A program made the translations under genes and the position numbers. 36,839 nucleotides of DNA from Enterococcus pingfangensis (GTDB lineage: Bacteria > Bacillota > Bacilli > Lactobacillales > Enterococcaceae): the NCBI RefSeq assembly GCF_005405205.1, contig NZ_BJDP01000016.1, positions 1-36,839 on the forward strand. The letters run 5' to 3'. Each line of letters opens with the position of its first letter. Within the stretch, counting starts at the first letter, position 1. The notes beneath the pieces were generated by a model that saw only the letters and a list, made by a program, of their open reading frames with translations, was not told the origin of the DNA and searched no databases. Shown piece after piece: positions 18,258 through 26,628 of this stretch.

Positions 18258-18857
18258 ATGAGTGTTGTTCAATCTAGAAGATTATTAAATATCATTTCGT
18301 TGACAGGGATTGCCTTAACGATCAGTGTGACGATTTACTTCTATCACCTAGGGGTATTTAATGATATGAATTCATTGCGGCAACTCATCGGCCATTCACC
18401 GATCGCCGGTCCACTCATTTTTATTCTGATTCAAATCGTTCAAGTAGTAATTCCAATTATCCCCGGCGGAATCAGTCTCGCAGCGGGCGTTTTAATCTTT
18501 GGTCCATATTGGGGCTTTATCTATAATTATGTTGGAATCGTAATTGGTTCTTTGATTCTTTTCTTGATGGGGAGACACTATGGTAAACCCTTGATTATGC
18601 ATCTTGTAAGTGATAAGGTATATCAAAAGTACATTCATTGCCTTGACGATCAATCGCGCTTTGAAAAAATATTCGCTTGGGCGATTTTTCTGCCTATCGC
18701 ACCGGATGACGCCTTATGTTTAATGGCTAGCCTGACAAATATCTCTTTTAAAAAATACAGCGCAATCATCTTGCTAGCAAAACCCGCTTCAGTCTTTTTA
18801 TATAGCTGGGCGTTACTGCAAGGAGGCAGCTTATTATCTAACTTACTTATCCACTAA
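18258..18857 (+). CDS. VTT-domain (TVP38/TMEM64, DedA-like) membrane protein
   Basis: 199 aa from the ATG at 18258, which has AAAGGAG nine bases upstream. It is a membrane protein with about five helices. The core motif PIIPGGISLAAGVLIFGPYWG (about 73-93), the following GSLILFLMGRHYGKP and a late LPIAPDD segment are the VTT/SNARE-associated signature, shared with E. coli YdjX/YdjZ and more distantly with DedA. Relatives take part in lipid-carrier or phospholipid movement across the membrane and in membrane homeostasis. Its stop codon is inside a hairpin that separates it from the downstream GDPD gene, so both may share a transcript with partial termination. Confidence 0.88.
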   Translation: MSVVQSRRLLNIISLTGIALTISVTIYFYHLGVFNDMNSLRQLIGHSPIAGPLIFILIQIVQVVIPIIPGGISLAAGVLIFGPYWGFIYNYVGIVIGSLILFLMGRHYGKPLIMHLVSDKVYQKYIHCLDDQSRFEKIFAWAIFLPIAPDDALCLMASLTNISFKKYSAIILLAKPASVFLYSWALLQGGSLLSNLLIH

Positions 18858-18874
18858 TTTTTAGTGGATTTTTT
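18849..18874 (+). terminator. Attenuator-like hairpin between VTT and GDPD genes
   Basis: A perfect 9-bp stem, ATCCACTAA/TTAGTGGAT, with a 3-nt loop and a following U-run. The stem contains the upstream gene's TAA stop, and the downstream ribosome binding site begins only a few bases after the U-run. A ribosome finishing the upstream gene would melt it. Confidence 0.7.
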
Positions 18875-18887
18875 AATTGGAGGAATC

Positions 18888-20453
18888 ATGAAGTTTATTC
18901 GCCAACCACTCACCCATTTTTTCAGCACATTTTCTTTAAATAATTTTTTACTGCTCGCTTTTGGTCTCCCATTTTTAACGGAGGGACTCTTTTTATTTTT
19001 GCGTCAGAGTTTTCTGGATAACCGTTATCGTCCTTTTTACCTGTTGTTGTTGTTTGCCTTAATTTTTCTTTACAGCAACTTTTTCACTCAAGTCCAAGCA
19101 AAAGAAAAGGCTCTACAAAACTTTTCATTGAAAGCAACGGGTATTAGTTTGATCTTTTGGCTGCTGCTATCTCCTATCTTTTTCTTTCGCTTTTATCACT
19201 TATTGCTAGTATGGCAACCGCTACCAGCAGAGTTGCTGTCTTTCTTGTTTTTCTACCGCCGGAAAATTTTACCGGTACTCATCTTATTTTATTTAGCCAT
19301 CCTCTATCTCTTATACCGGACTATATTAATGCCTAGCTATCTCAAGCAAGGCTATGGGTTGAAAGCAAGCATGCAGTTTAGTTGGGCGAACACAAAAAAA
19401 GGCATCGTTGAACAATTCATTCTTTTTTTACTCATTCCTATCGCTTTTTTTGTCATCAGTTTGCTGATTAAGAATAGTTTTATCTGGTCGACTCAGTTAT
19501 TAAGCAGTTCGAATACAGCGATGCTCTTATTGTTGCTGCATCGCGTGAGCCAAAATATACTGCGGGCACTTTTTTTCCTTTATTTAACTGTAAGTCCAAT
19601 GTCTGCCAGTACTGATTCTCAGACAAAGGCCTCAAAAATTTGGTTGAGCTTGACAGTGATTGCTTGTCTCAGCCTTTATTTTCTGCACTATACTCAGATC
19701 AATCAAATGCAGCGTGCCACAACTCCTTTGACGATCTCTCATCGAGGCGTTTCTAACCGCAATGGGGTTCAGAACTCAATCGAGGCTCTCAAAAAAACGA
19801 ATAAATCAATGCGGCCAGATCTCATCGAAATGGATGTTCAAGAAACTGCCGACCATCAGTTAGTTGTGATTCACGATGAAGATTTAAAAACACTTGCCCA
19901 TAAAAATTTGCGGATCGACGAAACCGCTTGGAAAGAGTTAAAAGAACTTTCTTTAAAAGAAAATGGCTATGTTAGTAAAATTTCGCTATTTTCTGATTAC
20001 TTAACAACCGCGAATCAATTGAATCAGCCATTATTGATTGAATTAAAAGTCACCGCCAAAACAAAAGCGACGATTATTCATCAACTGCTGCCTTTAAAAA
20101 AGGAATTAGCCGGTCATCAATTACAAAGTATGGAACTGGATACGGCCAATCAAATGAAAAAACTTTTTCCGACATTATCGGTCGGCTATATCCTGCCTTT
20201 TGATCTGTTAGGTGTGCCGAAAACCTCGCTAGATTTTGTTAACATTGAATCAAAAACAGCAACTGGTGATTTGATCCAATACGTGCATCAGCAAAAACAA
20301 AAAGTTTATGTTTGGTCGATCAACTCAAAGCAACAAGCAACAGTCTTTCGTTTTCAACAAGTAAGTGGTTTGCTATCTGATGATCTAACTGTCCTTTCGG
20401 AGGATTCGAATGACATAAAGTCTCAGACCGCTAGTATTTTACAATTCTATTAA
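18888..20453 (+). CDS. Membrane-anchored glycerophosphodiester phosphodiesterase (GDPD)
   Basis: 521 aa from the ATG at 18888 (GGAGG just upstream; a GTG eight codons earlier is less likely). The N-terminal half has about seven membrane helices, of the kind called GPDPase membrane domain. From about 280 comes a GDPD domain: HRG (His285, Arg286), an IEMDV metal site (about 328), a second catalytic pair VIHDEDL (about 342), and a further Glu in LLIELKV (about 390). Such enzymes hydrolyse glycerophosphodiesters or polyglycerol-phosphate ends to glycerol 3-phosphate and an alcohol. A role in lipoteichoic acid or phospholipid turnover is plausible. It follows the VTT gene by 31 bp through an attenuator-like hairpin. 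Confidence 0.9.
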   Translation: MKFIRQPLTHFFSTFSLNNFLLLAFGLPFLTEGLFLFLRQSFLDNRYRPFYLLLLFALIFLYSNFFTQVQAKEKALQNFSLKATGISLIFWLLLSPIFFFRFYHLLLVWQPLPAELLSFLFFYRRKILPVLILFYLAILYLLYRTILMPSYLKQGYGLKASMQFSWANTKKGIVEQFILFLLIPIAFFVISLLIKNSFIWSTQLLSSSNTAMLLLLLHRVSQNILRALFFLYLTVSPMSASTDSQTKASKIWLSLTVIACLSLYFLHYTQINQMQRATTPLTISHRGVSNRNGVQNSIEALKKTNKSMRPDLIEMDVQETADHQLVVIHDEDLKTLAHKNLRIDETAWKELKELSLKENGYVSKISLFSDYLTTANQLNQPLLIELKVTAKTKATIIHQLLPLKKELAGHQLQSMELDTANQMKKLFPTLSVGYILPFDLLGVPKTSLDFVNIESKTATGDLIQYVHQQKQKVYVWSINSKQQATVFRFQQVSGLLSDDLTVLSEDSNDIKSQTASILQFY

Positions 20454-20505
20454 AAGCCCAACGACGATCTGTTAAAAAGAGATCGTTGTTAGGCTTTTAT
20501 TTTTT
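20452..20505 (+). terminator. Terminator of the GDPD gene
   Basis: A long stem of AAAAGCC/GGCTTTT continuing as AACGACGATCT/AGATCGTTGTT, then a U-rich tail. It begins inside the TAA stop codon. Confidence 0.93.
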
Positions 20506-20566
20506 AGCGAGATTCAAATGTATGATTTATAAGAAGAAAGTTTAGCCTTTTTTCATTTTATAAACT

Positions 20567-20603
20567 AAAAAAGAATCGAACCCATTAAAAGATCCGAATC
20601 TCT
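20567..20603 (-). terminator. Terminator-like hairpin after the DUF2187 pseudogene
   Basis: On the minus strand AGATTCGGATC pairs imperfectly with GGTTCGATTCT (G-U pairs, one mismatch), followed by UUUUUU, about 33 bp past the pseudogene end. Confidence 0.55.
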
Positions 20604-20635
20604 TTTCTTCCATTATTACCCTTTCGTATGATCAA

Positions 20636-20854
20636 TTATGCGGTACACTCGATTTCAATACACGAAAGAACATCCTCATATTTCACTAACAACCGATTTT
20701 GCAACTCGATAACGGTCGCACGATCTATTTAATCACAGTCGAGAACATTAATAAGAATCGTATTGTTATAAAGTTGTTCAACGATCCCCACAACTTCTTT
20801 TTTTATTCCAATTGCTCGACATTCATAAGCAAGACCAATTTCAATAGTTTCCAT
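20636..20854 (-). pseudogene. DUF2187-like small protein gene broken by an in-frame stop
   Basis: The minus strand opens with a good start: AAAGGGGG seven bases before ATG at 20854. It reads 41 codons beginning METIEIGLAYECRAIG and containing KKEVVGIVEQLYNNTILI. A TAA stands at 20729-20731, but the same frame continues for 30 more sense codons (IDRATVIELQNRLLVKYEDV...) to a second TAA at 20636. The pattern GIVEQLYNNTILI followed by a late ELQNRLLVKYED segment resembles DUF2187/YkvS proteins (G-V-E-vY-N-vIV ... LVkyk), and the joined length of 71 residues fits that family. A single C-to-T change (CAA to TAA) would explain the break. It has its own promoter-like sequence and terminator. Either it is a recent pseudogene, or a 41-aa truncated product is made. 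Confidence 0.6.
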
Positions 20855-20882
20855 AATAATCCCCCTTTATTTCTACGTTTTT

Positions 20883-20911
20883 ATAATAACACAATATGCA
20901 ACCATTGAAAA
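20883..20911 (-). promoter_or_regulatory. Promoter of the DUF2187-like pseudogene
   Basis: Minus-strand -35 TTTTCA (20906-20911), 17-bp spacer and -10 TATTAT (20883-20888), 29 bp upstream of the start codon. Confidence 0.55.
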
Positions 20912-20920
20912 CGTTTTTAT
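20905..20920. promoter_or_regulatory. Candidate cre (CcpA) site
   Basis: TTGAAAACGTTTTTAT matches the catabolite-responsive element consensus WTGNNARCGNWWWCAW at all but one position (T for the C near the end). It overlaps the -35 of the adjacent promoter, where CcpA binding would repress. Confidence 0.45.
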
Positions 20921-21076
20921 TTATTTTTATGGCGCTAAATAAGGAATTTTGACTATTTTTAGAAAATTTCGAAAACGACTATACAAACAACTATGGTTAT
21001 TTTTAATCCTTTATTCATTTTATATTTATTCATTTACGCCTTTTCTATTCTCTTTCGATCATATTTTTATCATTAA

Positions 21077-21105
21077 TTGAGTTGTATAGCTCTCATTTTT
21101 ACTAT
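21077..21105 (+). promoter_or_regulatory. Promoter of a candidate small RNA
   Basis: -35 TTGAGT (21077-21082), exactly 17 bp, then -10 TACTAT (21100-21105). No open reading frame of any length with a ribosome binding site follows on this strand. Confidence 0.5.
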
Positions 21106-21111
21106 ACCAAT

Positions 21112-21264
21112 AATCTAATATTTTTTATTCGTGCACTTACTTGTAGCTCAAATCGATCAAGCAAATAGCACAAAAAACTCTCAGTTATTTATGTATCAAT
21201 CTCCAAAAGTTAGGTTTTTAATCTAGCTTTCTGGAGATACTACATTCAGCTGAGAGTTTTTCAT
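21112..21264 (+). ncRNA. Candidate small RNA ending in a long hairpin
   Basis: A transcript from the promoter at 21077-21105 would be about 150 nt. Its 5' part can fold through GTGC/GCAC and CTTG/CAAG (about 21132-21171). Its 3' part is the long hairpin at 21173-21261 with a 5-U tail, an intrinsic terminator. I see no coding capacity. This is a prediction from promoter, fold and terminator; I recognise no known RNA family. Confidence 0.4.
21173..21261. repeat. 89-nt near-continuous hairpin, bidirectional
   Basis: The outer arms AAAAACTCTCAG (21173-21184) and CTGAGAGTTTTT (21250-21261) are exact complements. Inside, ATGT/ACAT, ATCTCCA/TGGAGAT and AAGTTAG/CTAGCTT (one G-U) continue the rod to a 9-nt loop. 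Both ends carry A/T runs, so it could terminate transcripts from either side. Confidence 0.8.
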
Positions 21265-21343
21265 AATATACTGAGTCAATGTTTGGCAGTCCCACGCTTG
21301 CTGCTCTGACACTTAGCGTATAAAATCGATTTATTACTATTAT

Positions 21344-21457
21344 TTAGTAAAAATATGAATTATAGCTGCTTAAAAAAAGATGAAATAATTGCTGTAAAGA
21401 AAATAAGCTAGATATCAAAAGTGATAGCGAAAATAAGAAAACTAACAAAGTCCACAC
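21344..21457 (-). CDS. Possible 37-aa hydrophobic peptide (doubtful)
   Basis: A GTG at 21457, seven bases after a weak AAAGGA, opens 37 codons beginning MWTLLVFLFSLSLLISSLFS, one predicted membrane helix, with an aromatic tail ending in SYFY. It faces the small RNA candidate across the shared bidirectional hairpin. T-rich DNA yields hydrophobic frames by chance, the start is not ATG and no good promoter is visible. I list it only because of its position and composition. Confidence 0.15.
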   Translation of the reverse strand: MWTLLVFLFSLSLLISSLFSLQQLFHLFLSSYNSYFY

Positions 21458-21701
21458 GATTCTATCCTTTTATTTCATCAGGGATAATGTTGTTCAACTG
21501 TTTATCCATTTACTAAACTTCTTTTATGAGAGCAATTTTTACCGATTTAAAAAAATGGCCGTTCGATCGTCTCCCTTTATTCATTAGCTCTCGCTTCAAC
21601 TGAACTATCAAAATCATCTTAGCTATCTTTTCCATTTCATCGAGTTTTGAAAAAAATCTTTTGAAATTTTCTCTATTTGAAATTTTTTCTATTTGATTAC
21701 T

Positions 21702-21740
21702 AAAAAACCCCTAAGTTAGATTTTTAATCTAACTTAGGGG
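21702..21740 (-). terminator. Terminator of pgi
   Basis: A perfect 15-bp stem CCCCTAAGTTAGATT/AATCTAACTTAGGGG with a 3-nt loop, followed on the minus strand by six Us. Confidence 0.95.
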
Positions 21741-21779
21741 CACACTTTCGTTTAAGTGCTTAAGTTATTACATTTTATT

Positions 21780-23126
21780 TTATAAACGATCGTTCAATTC
21801 TTTTGCTAAGTCTTCGAAGCCTGGTTTTCCAAGTAAAGCGAACATATTCTTTTTGTAAGCTTCTACACCTGGTTGGTTGAATGGGTTTACGCCCAATAAG
21901 TAGCCAGAAATACCTACAGCAATTTCAAAGAAGTACATTGCATAACCTAAAGTATAAGCATCCATTGTTGGGATGTTCAATACAAAGTTAGGCACTCCAC
22001 CATCAGTGTGAGCCAATAGTGTCCCTTGGTAGGCTTTAGAGTTAACGAAGTCTACATCTTTACCTTCTAAGTAACCTAAACCGTCTAAGTCAGATTCTTG
22101 TGCAGGAATCGCAACAGATTTACGAGGTTTTTCAACTTTTACGATTGTTTCGAAGATATTGCGGCGGCCTTCTTGGATGTATTGTCCAAATGAATGCAAG
22201 TCAGTTGAGAAGTTGGCACTTGATGGATAAATTCCTTTCAAGTCTTTTCCTTCTGATTCGCCGTATAATTGTTTCCACCATTCGTTGAAATATTGCATAC
22301 CTGGTTCATAGTTAACTAAAATTTCAGTTACTTTGCCCTTACGGTATAAAATATTACGAAGTGCTGCGTATTGATAAGCTTCGTTTTCGTCCAAGTTCTC
22401 GCTTGAATAAGCTTCACGCGCATCTGCTGCACCTTTCATCAATGCATCGATGTCTGCGCCGCTCGCTGCAATCGGTAATAAACCAACTGCTGTAAGAACT
22501 GAGAAACGTCCGCCGACATCATCAGGAATAACAAAAGTTTCCCAACCTGCTACATCTGCTTCAACTTTTACAGCTCCGCGAGCTTTGTCTGTTGTTGCGT
22601 AGATCCGTTTGTTCGCTTCTTCTTGACCATATTTTTTGATCAATAATTCTTTAAAGACACGGAAGGCGATTGCTGGTTCAGTCGTCGTTCCTGATTTAGA
22701 GATCACGTTAACTGAGAAATCACGGTCACCGATCACTTCGATCAAATCAGCGATATAAGTTGAGCTGATTGAATTTCCTGCGAAGAATACTTGTGGTGCT
22801 TTGCGGTCTTCTTTATCCAAGACATTAAAGAAACTTTGATGTAAAAATTCGATTGCTGCACGGGCTCCAAGGTATGAACCACCAATTCCGATTACTACCA
22901 ATACTTCAGAATCAGATTGAATTTTTTCGGCTGCTTTTTTGATACGAGCAAATTCGTCTTTGTCGTAGTTTACTGGAAGATCGATCCAGCCAAGAAAATC
23001 ATTTCCTGCGCCAGTCCCTTCGCGTAATGATTTGTGAGCTAATGCTACTTCAGATTTGATGTAGTCCATTTCATGTTCGCTCACGAACGGTGCTACTTTC
23101 GAATAATCGAAATGAATGTGTGCCAT
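21780..23126 (-). CDS. pgi: Glucose-6-phosphate isomerase
   Basis: Interconverts glucose 6-phosphate and fructose 6-phosphate in the cytoplasm. 448 aa, the usual length for Bacillota. It shows [14 protein letters not shown] (about 77-90), the [10 protein letters not shown] phosphate-binding loop (about 142-151), the GGRFSVLT segment, [15 protein letters not shown], and the C-terminal catalytic Lys in [10 protein letters not shown] (about 424-433). AAGGAGG precedes the ATG. It has its own promoter and terminator, although gdhA lies upstream in the same direction only 85 bp away with no terminator between, so some co-transcription is possible. Confidence 0.98.
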   Translation of the reverse strand: MAHIHFDYSKVAPFVSEHEMDYIKSEVALAHKSLREGTGAGNDFLGWIDLPVNYDKDEFARIKKAAEKIQSDSEVLVVIGIGGSYLGARAAIEFLHQSFFNVLDKEDRKAPQVFFAGNSISSTYIADLIEVIGDRDFSVNVISKSGTTTEPAIAFRVFKELLIKKYGQEEANKRIYATTDKARGAVKVEADVAGWETFVIPDDVGGRFSVLTAVGLLPIAASGADIDALMKGAADAREAYSSENLDENEAYQYAALRNILYRKGKVTEILVNYEPGMQYFNEWWKQLYGESEGKDLKGIYPSSANFSTDLHSFGQYIQEGRRNIFETIVKVEKPRKSVAIPAQESDLDGLGYLEGKDVDFVNSKAYQGTLLAHTDGGVPNFVLNIPTMDAYTLGYAMYFFEIAVGISGYLLGVNPFNQPGVEAYKKNMFALLGKPGFEDLAKELNDRL

Positions 23127-23163
23127 TGTTTTTCCTCCTTGAAAGTCACTTCATACAATCTAT

Positions 23164-23192
23164 ACTTTACGTTTCTTTTAATATTTTTTCAA
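23164..23192 (-). promoter_or_regulatory. pgi promoter
   Basis: Minus-strand -35 TTGAAA (23187-23192), 17-bp spacer and -10 TAAAGT (23164-23169), 37 bp upstream of the start codon. Confidence 0.6.
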
Positions 23193-23211
23193 GTTTAAAC
23201 CTTTTAAAAAA

Positions 23212-24612
<1,401 letters not shown>

Positions 24613-24656
24613 AATTTTTTTGAATTTCATTACAAATTGAATGCCAATCGTTCGGA

Positions 24657-24684
24657 TTTACAGTATGATTAGACCGACTTATAA
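24657..24684 (+). promoter_or_regulatory. Promoter of the BaiN-like flavoprotein gene
   Basis: -35 TTTACA (24657-24662), 16-bp spacer and -10 TTATAA (24679-24684), divergent from gdhA. Confidence 0.5.
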
Positions 24685-24712
24685 GTAAATTCGTGGATAA
24701 GGAGAAAATAAA

Positions 24713-25966
24713 ATGAAGAAATTTGATGTGATTGTGATTGGCGGAGGACCGTCCGGAATGATGGCGGCGATTACCGCAGCGCTGAATGGTGCCAAGGTGG
24801 CTTTGTTTGAAAAAAATAAACGCTTAGGAAAAAAATTACTCATGACAGGCGGCGGCCGCTGCAACGTCACGAACAATCGGCCAGTTGATGACTTGATCAC
24901 TCACATTCCTGGTAATGGTCGTTTTTTATATAGTACCTTCTCACAATTTGACAACCAAGATGTCATGCGCTTTTTCAGCGAGCGGGGAGTCGCTTTAAAA
25001 GAAGAAGATCACGGACGAATCTTTCCAGTTTCTGATAAATCGGCAACAATCGTGAACACTTTAAAAGAGGAGCTGGAAAAATTAGCTGTCACCCTTTTCT
25101 TTAAAGAACCGATTGAAAAAGTGATTACAGATGGAACGGTCATTCAAGGTGTCCGAACTGCAGAAGGCGACTATTCTGCTAAAAGTGTCATAGTAACAAC
25201 TGGCGGGATCACTTATCCTTCGACTGGATCACAAGGCGACGGCTATCGTTTCGCCAAATCCCTTGGGCATCATGTCACCCCTTTATACCCGACAGAATCG
25301 CCGATTTTTTTAACGGATGATTTTATTGCGGATAAAACTTTGCAAGGTCTTTCTTTGCAAGATGTAAAATTAGCTGTCTTAGATGAAAAAAATAAAACGA
25401 TTGCTAGTCACGAAATGGACTTGCTCTTTACTCATTTTGGAATCTCTGGCCCTGCGGCTTTGCGCTGTTCAAGTTTTGTCAATCAATTGTTGCGCACTCA
25501 AAAAACAGCGACCTTAGTGTTAGATTGTTTTCCTAATAAAACCGACAGCGAATTGTTGACAGAAATTACTGACTATTCAGCGGATTCGACCAAACAATTA
25601 AAAAATGCTTTAGCTGGTCTTTTACCTGAACGACTGCTGCTTTACTTCTTAACAAAAGTTGGGATCAGCGACCAAACTTATAATCAAACGTCCAAAGAAC
25701 AATTAGATACCTTTATTTCCTATTGTAAGAGTTGGTCGTTGACTGCCAACAAAACATTTGGTTTAGAAAAATCATTTGTGACTGGCGGGGGCGTCGAACT
25801 AAAAGAGGTCAATCCAAAAGAATTAGCCAGCAAAAAAATCCCCGGGCTTTATTTTGCCGGGGAAGTACTGGATGTCAATGGATATACGGGCGGCTATAAT
25901 ATTACTACCGCTTTTTGTACCGGCTATGTTGCCGGCACACACGCTGCGTATCACGCATTTTCTTAA
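24713..25966 (+). CDS. BaiN/HI0933-family flavoprotein (YtfP/YhiN-like)
   Basis: FAD-dependent oxidoreductase of 417 aa. The N-terminal dinucleotide fold is VIVIGGGPSGMMAAITAA (6-23), followed by the family hallmark LMTGGGRCNVTN (about 43-54). A middle domain contains VTTGGITYPSTGSQGDGY, and the C-terminal FAD motif is GLYFAGEVLDVNGYTGGYN (about 378-396). The cellular role of this widespread family is not settled; relatives include a bile-acid dehydroxylation reductase. AAGGAG precedes the ATG. It converges with ebsC, the two stop codons overlapping by four bases, with no terminator between. Confidence 0.9.
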   Translation: MKKFDVIVIGGGPSGMMAAITAALNGAKVALFEKNKRLGKKLLMTGGGRCNVTNNRPVDDLITHIPGNGRFLYSTFSQFDNQDVMRFFSERGVALKEEDHGRIFPVSDKSATIVNTLKEELEKLAVTLFFKEPIEKVITDGTVIQGVRTAEGDYSAKSVIVTTGGITYPSTGSQGDGYRFAKSLGHHVTPLYPTESPIFLTDDFIADKTLQGLSLQDVKLAVLDEKNKTIASHEMDLLFTHFGISGPAALRCSSFVNQLLRTQKTATLVLDCFPNKTDSELLTEITDYSADSTKQLKNALAGLLPERLLLYFLTKVGISDQTYNQTSKEQLDTFISYCKSWSLTANKTFGLEKSFVTGGGVELKEVNPKELASKKIPGLYFAGEVLDVNGYTGGYNITTAFCTGYVAGTHAAYHAFS

Positions 25967-26451
25967 TCTTGCGTCAACTCCGCAAATCGTCCCCGCGTCA
26001 ATTCTACAATGGCGTCGGGGGCGATTTCCATTTGCAGCCCTCTTTTGCCAGCTGAAATCGCAATCTGTTCAAAGTTTTTTGCTGAAGTATCCACAAAAGT
26101 CGGAAAAAGCTTTTTCATCCCAATCGGTGAACAGCCGCCGCGAATATAACCAGTCGTCGCTTCTAAGTCTCTCAAATGGAGCATCTCAACCTTTTTATTG
26201 CCGCTGACTTTTGCGATTTTTTTAAGGTCTAGTTCATGGTCACTTGGAATAACTACTACAACTGGACCGGTTTTATTACCTACTGCTACTAATGTTTTAA
26301 AAATCCGTCCAGCCTCGATCCCAACTTGCTCAGACACATGACCTGCGCCTAGATCATTGTCACTCCATGAATATTCATGTTCGATATAAGCGATCTTTTT
26401 TTGTTCGACTAAACGAATCGCATTGGTCTTTTGAATTTTCTTCTTAGCCAA
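25963..26451 (-). CDS. ebsC: Cys-tRNA(Pro)/aminoacyl-tRNA deacylase YbaK/EbsC
   Basis: 162-aa editing enzyme that hydrolyses cysteine mischarged on tRNA-Pro (YbaK activity in other bacteria). The enterococcal member was named EbsC from an aggregation-substance-binding locus. Seen: KTNAIRLVEQKKIAYIEHEY at the N-terminus, GRIFKTLVA with the catalytic Lys (about 49-57), VVVVIPSDHELDLKKIAK, and the late GYIRGGCSPIGMKK loop (about 107-120), all standard YbaK features. It converges on the flavoprotein gene with overlapping stops. No obvious promoter in the 177-bp gap upstream. Confidence 0.93.
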   Translation of the reverse strand: MAKKKIQKTNAIRLVEQKKIAYIEHEYSWSDNDLGAGHVSEQVGIEAGRIFKTLVAVGNKTGPVVVVIPSDHELDLKKIAKVSGNKKVEMLHLRDLEATTGYIRGGCSPIGMKKLFPTFVDTSAKNFEQIAISAGKRGLQMEIAPDAIVELTRGRFAELTQD

Positions 26452-26552
26452 ATCAATCCCTCACTTCATTTATTTTCTAAAGTCTAGCAAAAAAAATGAT
26501 TCAAAACAAACCAGATAGCCGATAAGTCGGAGCAAGAAAATCGCTTAGTCAA

Positions 26553-26593
26553 GCAAACAAAGAATACCCACTAAAAAAATTCTTTAGTCGGTA
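26553..26593 (-). terminator. Probable aroD terminator
   Basis: Minus-strand hairpin TACC-ACTAAA/TTTAGT-GGTA, each arm interrupted by one unpaired base, with a U-rich tail containing other bases. It is weaker than most in this window. Confidence 0.5.
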
Positions 26594-26628
26594 CTCTTAC
26601 ATAGGCTATTTAGTTTCGCTGATTAATT

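Noticed and set aside
20993-21076. A 27-codon hydrophobic plus-strand frame starting MVIFNPLFILYLF
   Set aside because: No ribosome site or well-spaced promoter; T-rich DNA gives such frames by chance.
21513-21635. A 40-codon minus-strand frame starting MEKIAKMILIVQLKRELMNKG
   Set aside because: No ribosome site and no recognisable family; a loose resemblance to Spo0E-like phosphatases is too weak to claim. It could be another decayed remnant.
21657-21695. Tandem copies of about 16 bp (TTTGAAATTTTCTCTA and a variant)
   Set aside because: Two low-complexity copies only; not a CRISPR or a recognisable regulatory array.
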